From the NCBI GenBank assembly GCA_002261195.1, contig MVBO01000052.1, forward strand, positions 1 through 64,000: 64,000 bases of DNA, given 5' to 3'. This document shows positions 23,386 through 33,671 of this stretch, piece by piece. The DNA comes from Bifiguratus adelaidae (taxonomy: Eukaryota > Mucoromycota > Endogonomycetes > Endogonales). The notes below the pieces were generated by a model. The model was not told where the DNA came from. It made no database searches and saw nothing but the letters and a program-made list of their open reading frames with translations. Both the position numbers and the translations under genes were made by a program. Position 1 is the first letter of the stretch, and each line of letters starts with the position of its first letter.

Positions 23386-23874
23386 CCTGAGGCGAATCAG
23401 TCGGGGATACTAACGAAGACCTTTGGGGAAACAAGGCCCTGTGTCCCGGTTGCTTTAGTTAAAGGAAGCAGATGGCGCGTTCAGATAAGGATGATAATTA
23501 TTATGATCACGGGACCAGTCTCCGGGTGGGTTTACTTCCCTATAGGGCTTAGCGTGGTCAGCAGTCCCACGTCGCGTGGCAATCGCGGATGTGGGACGCG
23601 GGGACCAATAAGACGGGAGAGAAATGGGAGGGAGGGCTCGCTCCTTTGAGGCATTATGGCTCAGAGTTTATTGTGTTCCATGGTTTGTGCTTTTAATCTT
23701 ACGTTATTCTTCAAGATCCGCTCACGCTCCCATGCGGGAAATTTGTTATCTAGTACGATATACTTAGCCGTGCTTACCCCTCCTCCCTTCCTTGTTTTGG
23801 ATATCCGATAAGGATTTTCAACTGGCTTCCCATCATTATAAATAACAAATCAGCTTCTGACCTGAGACACAGCG
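23386..23874. other. intergenic, no gene seen
   Basis: Between the OrsD-like remnant and the monooxygenase I see no frame with family features. It must hold the monooxygenase promoter; nothing more specific is recognisable. Confidence 0.5.
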
Positions 23875-25388
23875 ATGGAGCGAATGCCATTTAATATCAT
23901 TGTTGTCGGGGCTGGCATCGGGGGTCTAGGCGCCGCAACCGCACTAGCTCAGAAAGGATTCAGTGTCCGCATTCTCGAATCAAAAGACAGTCTGAGCGAG
24001 TTTGGAGCCAGTATCAACGTGCTGCCAAATGCGGTTCGAATTCTGAAGGCATGGGGCCTCGAGGAGGCTTTCGCGCCGCTCATAACCAGACATGGATTTT
24101 CTGAGATCCGGAACGGCAGCAATAACGACCTGGTCGGGAGACTGGTATCGAATGCTGGGAAGACGGCGGAAATTGTCTTCGGAGCGGAGTAAGTCCATAC
24201 CAATGATCAATAAGCAAAAGTTTCCAGACTGAAATCATCGTCATCTCAGAGATTGGAGCATCCATCGAGCTGATTATCAACAGGCACTCGCCAAAGCGGC
24301 CCAAGGACATGGTATCGAGATAATCTTTGCTGCCCATGTCACTGATATTGACTTGGAAAAGTGTCGCGTTTCCGTCCAAGATGGGAGGGAATTTTTTGCG
24401 GATCTCATTGTCGGAGCTGATGGTAGTTGATACAGCTTCTTGGTATTGGAGTTCTTGACTAAGATGATCCTGAAATAGGCATCAGTTCCCAGGTCCGTCG
24501 CTTGATTCCTGCCCTGTCATCGGTCGAATTCAACGTCATAGACGAATACTCTTACCGGTGCACCGTCCCCAAATCTGCCATGCGTAACAACCCTAAGCTC
24601 GACTGGCTACTCCAGAATGATAATGAAACGGCATGGACCGGGCCCGGCAAATATATTCTCGCTTGGCCCCTGCCGCCGGACAAACCATATGATGTCGTAT
24701 GCTCGATTGCTCGTGCCTCCGACATTCCCGCTGGGAAATGGGGGATTGTCGCAGATCCGGAAGAAGTGAGCAAGGAATTCAGCGATTTCTGTCCAGAAGT
24801 GCGAGAGCTGCTGGATAAAATGGATCGCAGTATCAAGTGGACATTGGCCGAATTGCCTCCGTTGAGTACCTGTAGGAGCGAGAACGGTCGTGTGGTGTTG
24901 ATGGGTGATGCGTGGCATGCGTAAGCTTTCCCGCTGCCAGGTCGATGATCACTGTTGACTCGATGACGATCTCTAGGATGCTTCCTCACGCAGCAAGTGG
25001 CGGCTCTAGCGCAATCGAAGATGCGGCAGTGCTCGCCGAGTGTATGTATTGGGCTTTCCAGTCCGGCCACGATGTCTCCCAGGGGACAAAGGCCTACGAG
25101 ACGCTCCGCAAACCCCGAGTGGAGCGGATGCAACAGGGCGCCCGAGAAGGCTACGGTTTTTTCACTGCGGACGGCGAGTTTGCTCAAGAGCGAGACCGGA
25201 TGTTAGCAGAAGAGACAAAAGCCAGTGAAGCGGAGTTGCAACTGTCCGAGCAGGAGAGGCGAGCAAAAGCACAATCCGAGGCAGATATGAAGGCACCGTT
25301 CCCCTCTGCACCGTATCTGCAGTGGTTGTATGGGACTGATGTGATCGCGGAGGCAAAGGGCTATCTTGCCGGATTGAGTCAACAATAG
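23875..25388 (+). CDS. FAD-dependent monooxygenase, salicylate-hydroxylase type
   Basis: Exons 23875-24188, 24250-24422, 24479-24920 and 24977-25388 give 446 residues. The dinucleotide-binding motif VVGAGIGGLGAATALAQKG is at residues 9-27 and its acidic partner E at about 35. The second FAD motif, GRVVLMGDAWHAMLPHAASG, lies near 340-360, and a DG motif (LIVGADGISSQVR) near 160. These define group A flavoprotein hydroxylases, which insert one oxygen into aromatic or polyketide substrates using NAD(P)H. No membrane anchor is seen. The gene is intact although both neighbours are OrsD-like relics, a setting typical of secondary-metabolism or degradation islands. The substrate cannot be predicted. 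Confidence 0.93.
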
Positions 25389-26411
25389 TCTCCGGTTTCA
25401 GTCATTTTACAGGTTCGGCCCAAACATGATAGACAGAGACCAAATGTAGCTTCTATGGTGTATTTCTTGATAGCTTCTTATAATTGGTTCAAATAGTAGC
25501 AGTTGACAGTCAGTCAAAGCCGATGCTTTCTATTCGGATCTGGGCCAATTGATAGCTTCTGGCTATTGAGAAACGAAGCAATCTTATATACATGACTGGT
25601 GCTGTCATCAAATCTAAGGACTGTCAGATATACAGTCTCACTGTCCATAAGCAGCTGTTGGGAAAGGCCAGGATAATATTAAGTTATACATCCGGCAGTA
25701 GCCAGATACCAAACGGCGCTCGAAGAACACAACGGATCAACGAAGTCTGGTCGGAGTTGCCCGATACTGGTACGCCAAAGCTGCCGACAAAAACCCAGAA
25801 ATCGGCCGGATTCAACATGGTTTAGCTGTGCCGGCACATCCCAATATCCGTCAACAGCTCTTTTACTACTCCAAGTCCTTGGTTGATATTCAGGCCTTCT
25901 TGGTCACTAGAGACAGCATCCTCCTTCTTTTCAGCCCACTCTTGGATAAAGCAAAGCCAGAGATCATTCGCGATGCTCATCTTTTGACCGCGTTTGTCAG
26001 CGCGCTTTTCCGAAAACGCAACATCAATACCTTTATGTTTTCTGCGGGGAGATTTTTGTCTGAGTTAGATTATAGATACGCATATAGGGCGAATTGGTGC
26101 CATTTTCCGTGAACAAGGGGTTTATATCGCTTCCGCCAACTATGCTGGTATCTTTGACTTTGGTCAATCCGACGCAGTCATTCCACCCATGTTCGACCAA
26201 AAGGTGATTCAAGAAACTCAACATGCGGAAAGATTTGAGTCTGCCCAGAGATTCTGGGAAGCCATCCCTCGAGCAACCTGGCACCATGGTGCGCGCCGAT
26301 GGTGGCGACTCTCCAGCCATTCATTTACTGTGCCGATACATGAAGGCGCTAAGTTTAAAGAAAGTTTAAAGAAACACTATTTTGGTAACTTCAACACGTA
26401 ATCAAACTCTC
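25389..26411. other. intergenic with possible unrecognised gene fragments
   Basis: Two plus-strand stretches look as if they once coded: 25828-26040 (FSPLLDKAKPEIIRDAHLL, FVSALFRKRNINTF) and 26085-26401 (GAIFREQGVYIASANYAGIF, QKVIQETQHAERFESAQRFW). They could be two exons of one gene joined by an intron from about 26038 to 26088, but the phase does not work cleanly and I do not recognise the family. The rest of the stretch shows nothing. Confidence 0.3.
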
Positions 26412-27607
26412 CTACAAGGTCGTTAACGCTGTCATCTTTCCTTCCGAATGTCTTCGCAATGGTTTCCTAATTAAGCAATGACTCAACAAAGCTAGCTGAT
26501 CGCAGCCATTCGATCGGATTCTTTCATCTAATAACCAGTCCGCTGTATTAACACTAATAGTTTCGTTGTAAATTATTTCCTCCCAGCCATGTGTGGTGTT
26601 ATTATAGAGGAAGATTGAATTAAGCGTAGCATTTGCTGGACGTTTACTAATATGTGGTAGATCTTTAATAGTATGCATTGGTCTCATTGTTGTCACTGGT
26701 TTCCCTGTCATCCTTACTGGCTTCCTCGTCATTCTCGCTGTCCTGATTCTCGTCATTCTCGGCCACGCCTTTCCATGGCGCCGACACCGGTTTCCCCTCC
26801 CTGTCCTTGCGCAGGCACCTCCCGTCCTGCAGGAGATGAGCCCATTCAGTGTGCGCCCAGATGGATTGAAGAAGGGTCCGCTGCGTCTTTTTCAATCTCA
26901 CCCGGAACTGCTTGCGAAGGCCAGCCTCCAGGCAAAAGACACGGAATATAAAGGCGATAAACCTCTTCCAATACCGTCGGTAAGTCACCCGACTGGTATT
27001 CGGACCCAGGAACACAAAGGGTTTCGGGTAACATGGGGTGGGCCGGAAGGTCCGGAGCCAGTAGAGGATGGGCCGCCCGGTATGGCGTATCGTCTCTTCG
27101 CACCGGTCCAGCATGCGGTCCACAGCGTCCACCAGGTAGGCAATCTTCTGCTCGTCGGCGCCCACACTGACCAGCCCTGCCTCTCCGCGGCGCGGACACA
27201 GCAGATGGCCCATGCGGCAGCTCTGTGGGGAGGGCAAGTCGGCCAGGTTCTGCAGCAGATCCCTCCGTACTCCCTGATATGTGACATCCCAGCCAGTCCG
27301 CTCGATCCACGGGCGGGTCGCTTCGAAGGACCGAACCCCAGTGCTGGCCAGGCTCTCCCCGTTCCCCTTCTGCTCCTGCTCCAGCCAGGCTCTCTCCCGC
27401 TCCTCCAAGGCTCGCAGGTGCACGTATGCCGAGGCATCGGAGCCGGCGCGGACGGTGCTCCCACCACGGCGCACGACCAGTACCGGCGAGAAGCACCGTG
27501 GGCCCATGACTGCAGATAGACATCGTCGTACTAATCGTCAAGGTTTTGTCGCCGCCGGGCTCTCTCTCCGACGGGAGATGTTCCCGATAGAGATGCCGGG
27601 TCATCAT
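26412..27607 (-). pseudogene. OrsD-like gene (copy 2, fragment)
   Basis: From about 27650 leftwards the sequence encodes a C2H2 finger (CSYRTVNIDMMTRHLYREHL), then in another frame GPRCFSPVLVVRRGG, coiled-coil residues (LRALEERERAWLEQEQK), a VDRMLDRCEETIRHTGRPIL helix and VTYRRYWKRFIAFIFRVF, ending in an acidic tail with DEN/DDE repeats. Order and composition match copy 1 and the OrsD-like family, but the sequence differs, so it is a separate family member rather than a duplicate. At least one frame change separates the finger from the rest and the C-terminal half is missing. Confidence 0.6.
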
Positions 27608-27751
27608 GTCGATGTTGACGGTCCGGTAGGAGCACTGGCGGCACGCAAAGCCGTCGTAGGTTGCAAGAGGTATTCACAATTCTCATAAGGCATGCTATCG
27701 CAAAATTGACTTCAATACTCATGCATATCTAAGGTACTCATTCACAGACTA

Positions 27752-28879
27752 TCAGGTATGAGCAGGCACGCAACTTCGATCGCAATAGAGACACTTGATG
27801 CTCCATCCGAAAAAGCTCACTGGGTAATACCATATTAAAATGGCGTCTGCTGGTCCTGTGAACTCGTGTCCGCAACCAGCACAAATACGCTTTGGTTTCG
27901 CGCTTCGGCGCAGTTGCTTGTACTTTCCCTTAATAGGAGGATCGGCAAATGCTTTGACGAGTCGTTCTTGTTCTGTTGCTGCCATTGTCCATGTATTGTC
28001 TCCTGCCACGGTGGTGGTTGGAACCCATCCCGGATATTTGGGATCCTCGGAATGATACGCAGCCGGATCTTTGTGACCGTGTGTGATGAAGAGTGATCTC
28101 TTTGCCTTTGGATCAAATCGGTGCATAGGCATGAGCACGTAACCGCCTATTTCCACAGGTGCATGTTCGAGTTGCCAGACCCGGGCGACCTGAGGCAGTT
28201 CTTCCAAATTTTCGAATCGAAACCACGTGGCGATATGAAAAGGCGACTCGAACGGCTTACCCTTTGGCGGGGCAGGAGATAGTGATAATGGACCATTATA
28301 GAATTCATTGTCGGGTGGCTTCGGTAGCGGCAGAAAGTCATCCGGGAAGAAAGTCGTTGGGTGTGGCTTCTCGCTTTTTCCGACAAAGAGAGATCCTGAA
28401 TCGCCCTTGGCATCGCCTTGCCAACCCATCGTTCCCTTGATCCCTGCGATGGGGCAATTGGCTTGTTCCGCCATAAGGGCCACAAAATCCACCAGAAAGT
28501 GTAGCCATTGAATGTAATTGCCGAAATTTTCCCCTTGATGATATCTGATAAAGGTGACGTCTCCTGGTGTACTGTTCTCTAGGTACCAGTAACACCAACA
28601 GCTAGGCACACGTGTCATACGTCGATCGCCAAAGAGCGGCCGAAGACGAATCATTCCAGGGAGCGGCCCTCGCATATGATAGACAACTGAATCGAATGAA
28701 TGAGCATCCGCATCACCGTACACATTATTACGTCCACGTGCTAGTTTATTGATGGTTTCGACAAGGTTGGAAGGCAATTGAGGATGGATCATCAAAAAGC
28801 CATGGAACTTTGTACAATAGCTCGTAGAAGATCCTTGCATGACCATTGCAAGGAAAGGAGTGTATCGTTCATGCGGCAT
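27752..28879 (-). CDS. unknown protein with C-terminal zinc ribbon
   Basis: A single uninterrupted frame of 375 codons starts at an ATG at 28879 and ends at 27752. I do not recognise the family. Visible features: an aromatic-rich N-terminal half (SCWCYWYLENSTPGDVTFIR), a proline-rich middle, and a C-terminal CAGCGHEF...CLYCDRSC pattern that would make a four-cysteine zinc ribbon. There is no signal peptide. It borders the accessory block on the right and could belong to either side. An upstream exon cannot be excluded. Confidence 0.6.
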   Translation of the reverse strand: MPHERYTPFLAMVMQGSSTSYCTKFHGFLMIHPQLPSNLVETINKLARGRNNVYGDADAHSFDSVVYHMRGPLPGMIRLRPLFGDRRMTRVPSCWCYWYLENSTPGDVTFIRYHQGENFGNYIQWLHFLVDFVALMAEQANCPIAGIKGTMGWQGDAKGDSGSLFVGKSEKPHPTTFFPDDFLPLPKPPDNEFYNGPLSLSPAPPKGKPFESPFHIATWFRFENLEELPQVARVWQLEHAPVEIGGYVLMPMHRFDPKAKRSLFITHGHKDPAAYHSEDPKYPGWVPTTTVAGDNTWTMAATEQERLVKAFADPPIKGKYKQLRRSAKPKRICAGCGHEFTGPADAILIWYYPVSFFGWSIKCLYCDRSCVPAHT

Positions 28880-29384
28880 GAAGAGGGTGTGGTGAGCAAA
28901 TGTAATTTAGACTCGTCGGTGGCGGTCGACGTACCATTAATGACAAGAACAATGCATCACGTTTGAAGCTCATAGTCAGCGAAATCGCAATGTCACCAGA
29001 TTCAGTATATCGTTCCCCAGGCAATCATTGTATGGACAGGATGCTTGTACAACATTCCGTGGCATCTTTGGAAAAAGACAAGCACCGATTTGGAGATTCA
29101 GCGGTTCTTGGTTATTGTAGTTGCACTTTGAAAACATGTTTGATACAAAAAGATGCGCTTGCCTGCAGCTTTGCCCAAAGGTAAATGTCACATTTAGATG
29201 TCCAGACATTCAAGAGTTTAAGCCTATCTTTATAGCCATTCCATTGAAACAGATGATCCTTTTACCCCAGCCGTGCCATGTGGGCGATCACATCCCCTAT
29301 TGATAAACGCCAATGCGGGCAAGTCAACCATAGCCCGCGTCCAAGGGAAAAAACGCCCATTGCACAACGCCCCACACTTTTCAC
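28880..29384. other. intergenic, no gene seen
   Basis: Short open frames here have no recognisable features and no plausible splice partners. The right end contains the hexokinase promoter. Confidence 0.5.
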
Positions 29385-29396
29385 AACCCTAACCCT
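29385..29396 (+). promoter_or_regulatory. telobox upstream of hexokinase
   Basis: AACCCTAACCCT, two telomere-type units, ends 48 bp before the hexokinase ATG. See the same element before intersectin, the acyl-CoA carboxylase and GGC1. Confidence 0.55.
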
Positions 29397-29444
29397 GTCA
29401 TCCGAGACTACGGCCATTCCAACGAATTCCCGCATCTTTCCGTT

Positions 29445-30997
29445 ATGTCTGCTTGGATAGCCCGCAAGTTGGCGACAACGTCGCTGTCGTCTGACATTGC
29501 TCACTTGACAGATTTGCAACAGGATGCTCTCAATACACTCATCAAGGAATTTGACGTGTCGACGGAGAAGGCACGATCGATCGTGAAGCAGTTTGAGGAG
29601 GAAATGGACAAGGGGCTAATGCGCTATGGGGCTACTGGTAAGCATGGCAGAAGAGGAGCAGAGGCTAGAGGTCTAGAGTTGGGACTGACTTTTCATGGTT
29701 GCAGTCGCCATGATTCCATCGTACGTAACCGGTCGACCGACAGGTCAAGAAAAGGGAACCTACCTCGCATTGGACCTGGGGGGCACCAATCTCAGGGTTT
29801 GCCAAGTCAATCTGGAGGGCAATTCGCAAGTATCCATTCGTCAGCAAAAGTATACGGTGTCTGATGCCCTCAAATCGTCCGACATGCGTCACTTGTGCGA
29901 TTTCATTGCCGATTGCGTTGATCAGTTTTTGACCGAGCATGGCAGTCAGGCATTGGATCAGCACTATCATTTGGGCTTTACTTTCTCGTTCCCCGTCCAA
30001 CAAACCGCCATAAACCGAGGAAATCTGATACAATGGACCAAGGGCTTCTGTTGTACAGGGGCTATTGGCAAAGATGTAGTGGTGATGCTTCAAGATGCCT
30101 TCCACCGCAAGCACATCAATGTCACAATTGCTGCGCTGGTGAATGACACCGTCGGCACTCTCATGGCCTATGCCTACAAAGATCCTGCCACTTTTATGGG
30201 AGTCATTTTCGGCACGGGTACGAATGCCTGTTACTATGAAAAGATGCCTCGCATTGCCAAGTGGGAAGGTGGTGAAGTGGCGTTCGATGAGATGGTGGTC
30301 AACATGGAGTGGGGTGCATTCGATAATGAGCGTCGTGTCCTGCCAATAACTCAATACGATGCCAAGCTGGATCGTGAGAGTATCAACGTGAGTGATGACC
30401 ATTGTTACTTATTTGAACGTGCGATTGACGCTTTCGATTGTTAAGCCACATCAACAAATCTACGAAAAGCTCATCTCCGGCATGTACTTGGGTGAAATTG
30501 CGCGTAACGTCATTGTCAACTTTATTGATCGGAATCTGCTCTTCAACAACTTCTCCTCGCCTGAACTCAACAAGCAATGGACATTTGAGACAGCCTACAT
30601 GAGCTCCATCGAGGAGGACGAGACATCCGACTTGGCAGAGACGCAACATATCTTGGAGAGCATCATGATGATTCCTTCCACAACATTGACTGACCGTAAA
30701 ATCGTCAAGAAGATTTGTCAATTGGTTGGACTACGCGCTGCCCGAATCTCTGCCTGTGGTCTAGCTGGTATCATGTCTCACACCGGCAATATTGGAGAGC
30801 CAATGGTCATTGCCATTGATGGCTCTGTCTACGAGTTCTACCCTCATTTTGCTGAAAACATGCGAGCCTGTCTGGTGGAACTGTTTGGTGACGCAGTGAA
30901 TAAGGTCAAATTTGCTCTGGCGAGAGATGGTAGTGGATTGGGTGCGGGTATTGTGGCCATGATGGCTCACAAGGCGGAGCAGAAGGAAACTGTATAA
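29445..30997 (+). CDS. HXK: hexokinase
   Basis: Exons 29445-29637, 29705-30387 and 30446-30997 give 475 residues, the usual size for fungal hexokinases. The phosphate-1 loop LALDLGGTNLRVC is near residues 85-97, the sugar-binding segment GFTFSFPVQQTAINRG near 165, the catalytic-aspartate segment ALVNDTVGTLMA near 215, and the adenosine-side GVIFGTGTNACYYEK near 240. It phosphorylates glucose and related hexoses with ATP at the start of glycolysis. The N-terminus has a short Arg/Ser stretch but no convincing targeting signal. It begins 48 bp after a telobox. Confidence 0.96.
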
Positions 30998-31242
30998 TTC
31001 GATTCTCACTTTAATATATTCCCAACTCATTTCTTTTCTCTGAATGGCGTGGTTTGCATGTGGTTTACCAGTGGCATGCATCCGCACTGCTTTGTCCGTT
31101 GTGTGTTACACCACACCATTGGCGGAATTTCCGCCTCTTGGAAGTGACCAATAGAGCGAGGACGAGCATTACACAAGACATATATGTACAATCTTGATAC
31201 CAACATGGAAAGTTACATACCCAATGGATACCACTCGCTATG

Positions 31243-32225
31243 TTACACTGTTTGATCTTGATTCAAACCATTTATATGGACACCGCCTGGTTCATACTGA
31301 GGCACAGGTCCATTTTGCGGCGCCATTGGCACCTCAGAGGCAGCCTTGTAGAAATCACGTTCGCGCTTTGCTTTGCGGGCATTACCATACCGAAGCTCCA
31401 AACCCAAAAGGGCTGACATAATGACACCGACAATGATGGCCCAGGAAATGTATGGCCAATTGCCAATCTGTAGGTACTGGAAGCCGAGAGGTATGTTGGC
31501 TAGAGCAAGTAAGGTCGTGATTCGGCCGAGCCAATGGTGGATTCCGTGGTACCATGGAGCGACAGCCATCCATTTGCGGACATTGTCCCAATGATTGAAG
31601 TACCCAAGCAAAGCTTAGAGAACATTGAGTGAGGCGAACCTTAACCGCAGGTCCTGTTACCTACCTTGAAGGACAAAGAGACCAATCACAAGGCTACCAA
31701 TATTCTGTAAATAATAACGACAATCAGACATCAATAAGACATCAATAAGACAACAATATTCCAACCTACGTGATGTATGGTAGAAACGTTATGATTATGC
31801 GACTGACTTTGGCTGCCCATCACAGAGCCGACAATAAAGGGTATCGCGCCAGCAATCAGCATAACAAGGACATGTTTTCGATACCAAGGTCGAGATGTCC
31901 AAGCCGGAAGGTATCTGGCAATGATCATGCCGATAGGGACGACAATCATCCATACCCATACCATCAACACAGCTACATGAGGTCAATATCGCAGTGCGAG
32001 CTCTTGCCCGTTCTTACCATGGATAATGACAACGGTCAACTTTTCACCTGCGTAATCAGCAGAGAGAGCATGAACATGCGGCAAGCACAAGAGACTCGCT
32101 AACAGTATCGCTAAGGTCAAACGAGATGATCAGTGACTGCAAAGTAGTCCAACTTAGAAGCACTCACTCAAAGCCCAATTCATGAGTTCTGAAGCAGTGA
32201 AAACCCTCCATGCGGCTAAAAGCAT
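31243..32225 (-). CDS. cytochrome b561-type membrane oxidoreductase
   Basis: Five exons (32225-32168, 32110-32018, 31972-31770, 31704-31665, 31613-31243) give 254 residues from the first ATG. A start at 32183 (240 residues) gives a cleaner signal peptide, MNWALTILLASLLCLPHVHA, and is my preferred choice. Four to five membrane helices follow. The b561 haem-ligand histidines appear at the expected places: IIHAVLM, YRKHVLVML, STIHHNIG and WYHGIHHWLG. Such proteins pass electrons across membranes, often to ferric iron or monodehydroascorbate. There is no DOMON domain. Exon 4 is only 40 bp. Confidence 0.85.
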
Positions 32226-32646
32226 TTTATAGCCTATACGATCGGTGCCTTGATCGGATCCAATGACGATGTCCAGCCACAATGGTAGCTATTTCAAGCA
32301 CACCACAGTGGTTTGCCTAATATGGAGAATTGGATCACGTCTGCCAAGAGCACTGCGCGTTTGCGTTTCCTGCTTGTACATGCGCATGAGGCTTATCATT
32401 GGAGAGATGTTGTATGACGTAAAACGTTTTGAATCTATTTTACGCTGGAATCTAACGCCTGGTGCCTGCTCTCCTCTGCCAGTTAACCGGCAGACATGGA
32501 GGTTTGTCGGAAAGAGAGCAAACAAGATAAAGGTTCCAGAGCCGTAAGAAGTCCGAGAGTTTCACACCAGAAGATGACTCCTGCGCCACAGAACATAAAA
32601 GGAGTCTCGCAAATTAGTTGTACAATCGAATTCCTTGGCATTCGTA

Positions 32647-32799
32647 TCAAAGGCACACGCCTCCTTCCCTTCGGGGCAACGCTTTCTCTTCGATGGTACT
32701 AGACGTCGTACCAGCAATAATAGTAAGAAACTGATCGAGTCCTCGGTTTCCAATAATTAGGATAGCGTCGTTACCATCGAAGAGATTTGACAGTGGACG
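32647..32799 (-). CDS. probable terminal exon of an unrecognised gene
   Basis: The minus strand reads RPLSNLFDGNDAILIIGNRG, then LDQFLTIIAGTTSSTIEEKA and LPRREGGVCL before a TGA at 32649-32647. The frame opens directly after an AG acceptor at about 32800. The residue mix looks coding, but no family is recognised and the upstream exons could not be traced. It may belong to the same locus as the segment at 33128-33420, although that one ends in its own stop. Confidence 0.3.
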   Translation of the reverse strand, partial: RPLSNLFDGNDAILIIGNRGLDQFLTIIAGTTSSTIEEKALPRREGGVCL

Positions 32800-33127
32800 C
32801 TACTATATTTTCTTCAATCGCTCCTCCGCAGTTGCGACCGATCCCGAGGACAGCTTCTTATCGAAGCCGAGCCTTTGTCGCTATGCTTTTGATCATTTCA
32901 ATGGCAATCATTTGGAAGTGTGACGATGCGAGCCGGAAATCTGATTTGTCATCTTCTGGAGTGTCGAACTCCGCCAACGTCTAGACTGTAAAAGGCCGAC
33001 TTTTGTGATCATGCGTAAATATTAATGAAGATCGACACATGGTGTTCGTTGACAGTTGCTGGGACTTTGAGCGAACTTGCCGAAGCTGGGCAAGAATATC
33101 ATAGGGGGAAAACTGAAGGCAATGAAG

Positions 33128-33420
33128 CTACTCCAATAGATCTTTGGCCTTCTCCAGCGATTGGACATCGAGATATATTTGTGTGCCTGCGTCGGCGCAG
33201 AATCTTCTTGTGGTCTGCGCAATTTCCACCACAGCACCCTTGCGATCATTCTTAGATTGGATGCGATCAGCAAGTTGCAGACCCTCGTCCCAATAGTCAA
33301 TCTGTTCGAATTGCCGTATTTGATGGTGACGATATTGATTTCATGGGCATCGTACGTTTAAACCGGGATGACTGCAAGCGCAGCTTCCATCCCTTCTCCA
33401 GGAGCAAAGCAATCAGCAGC
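33128..33420 (-). CDS. small unrecognised gene, 3' exons
   Basis: Two exons, about 33419-33364 and 33301-33128, joined across a 62-bp GT-AG intron, read DCFAPGEGMEAALAVIP | IDYWDEGLQLADRIQSKNDR and continue GAVVEIAQTTRRFCADAGTQ to SLEKAKDLLE and a TAG at 33130-33128. The helical, charged sequence is convincingly coding; I do not recognise the family. The 5' exon is not settled; a candidate ATG is at 33468. The product would be short (under 120 residues). Confidence 0.5.
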
Positions 33421-33671
33421 TAGGCCTTCTGTCAGCTGCAATTAACATCCAAGATCCAAGACTTCCATTGGTCGACTGTTCCTGAAACGTCAAATCGGAA
33501 TACAGGCACGTCTATCAACGCAGAGACGCGGCCGGACCAAATCAAACTATATCACGTGTAACAATCACGTGCAAAAGGGACTTCGCGAATCGCCCCATTC
33601 TTCTCACGTTATTCATGTGCGCTTGAACGCGAGCACGGCGCGAGGTTCTCTTGCACTCTGCCTTTGATACC

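Noticed and set aside
25592-25825. Small plus-strand frame as a gene
   Set aside because: No motif, no splice partner, sits in decayed DNA.
26985-27519. Plus-strand and second minus-strand frames opposite OrsD-like copy 2
   Set aside because: Shadows of GC-rich coding sequence; only one frame carries the family landmarks.
32787-32984. 65-codon plus-strand frame
   Set aside because: Has no early ATG and lies opposite a better minus-strand coding segment.
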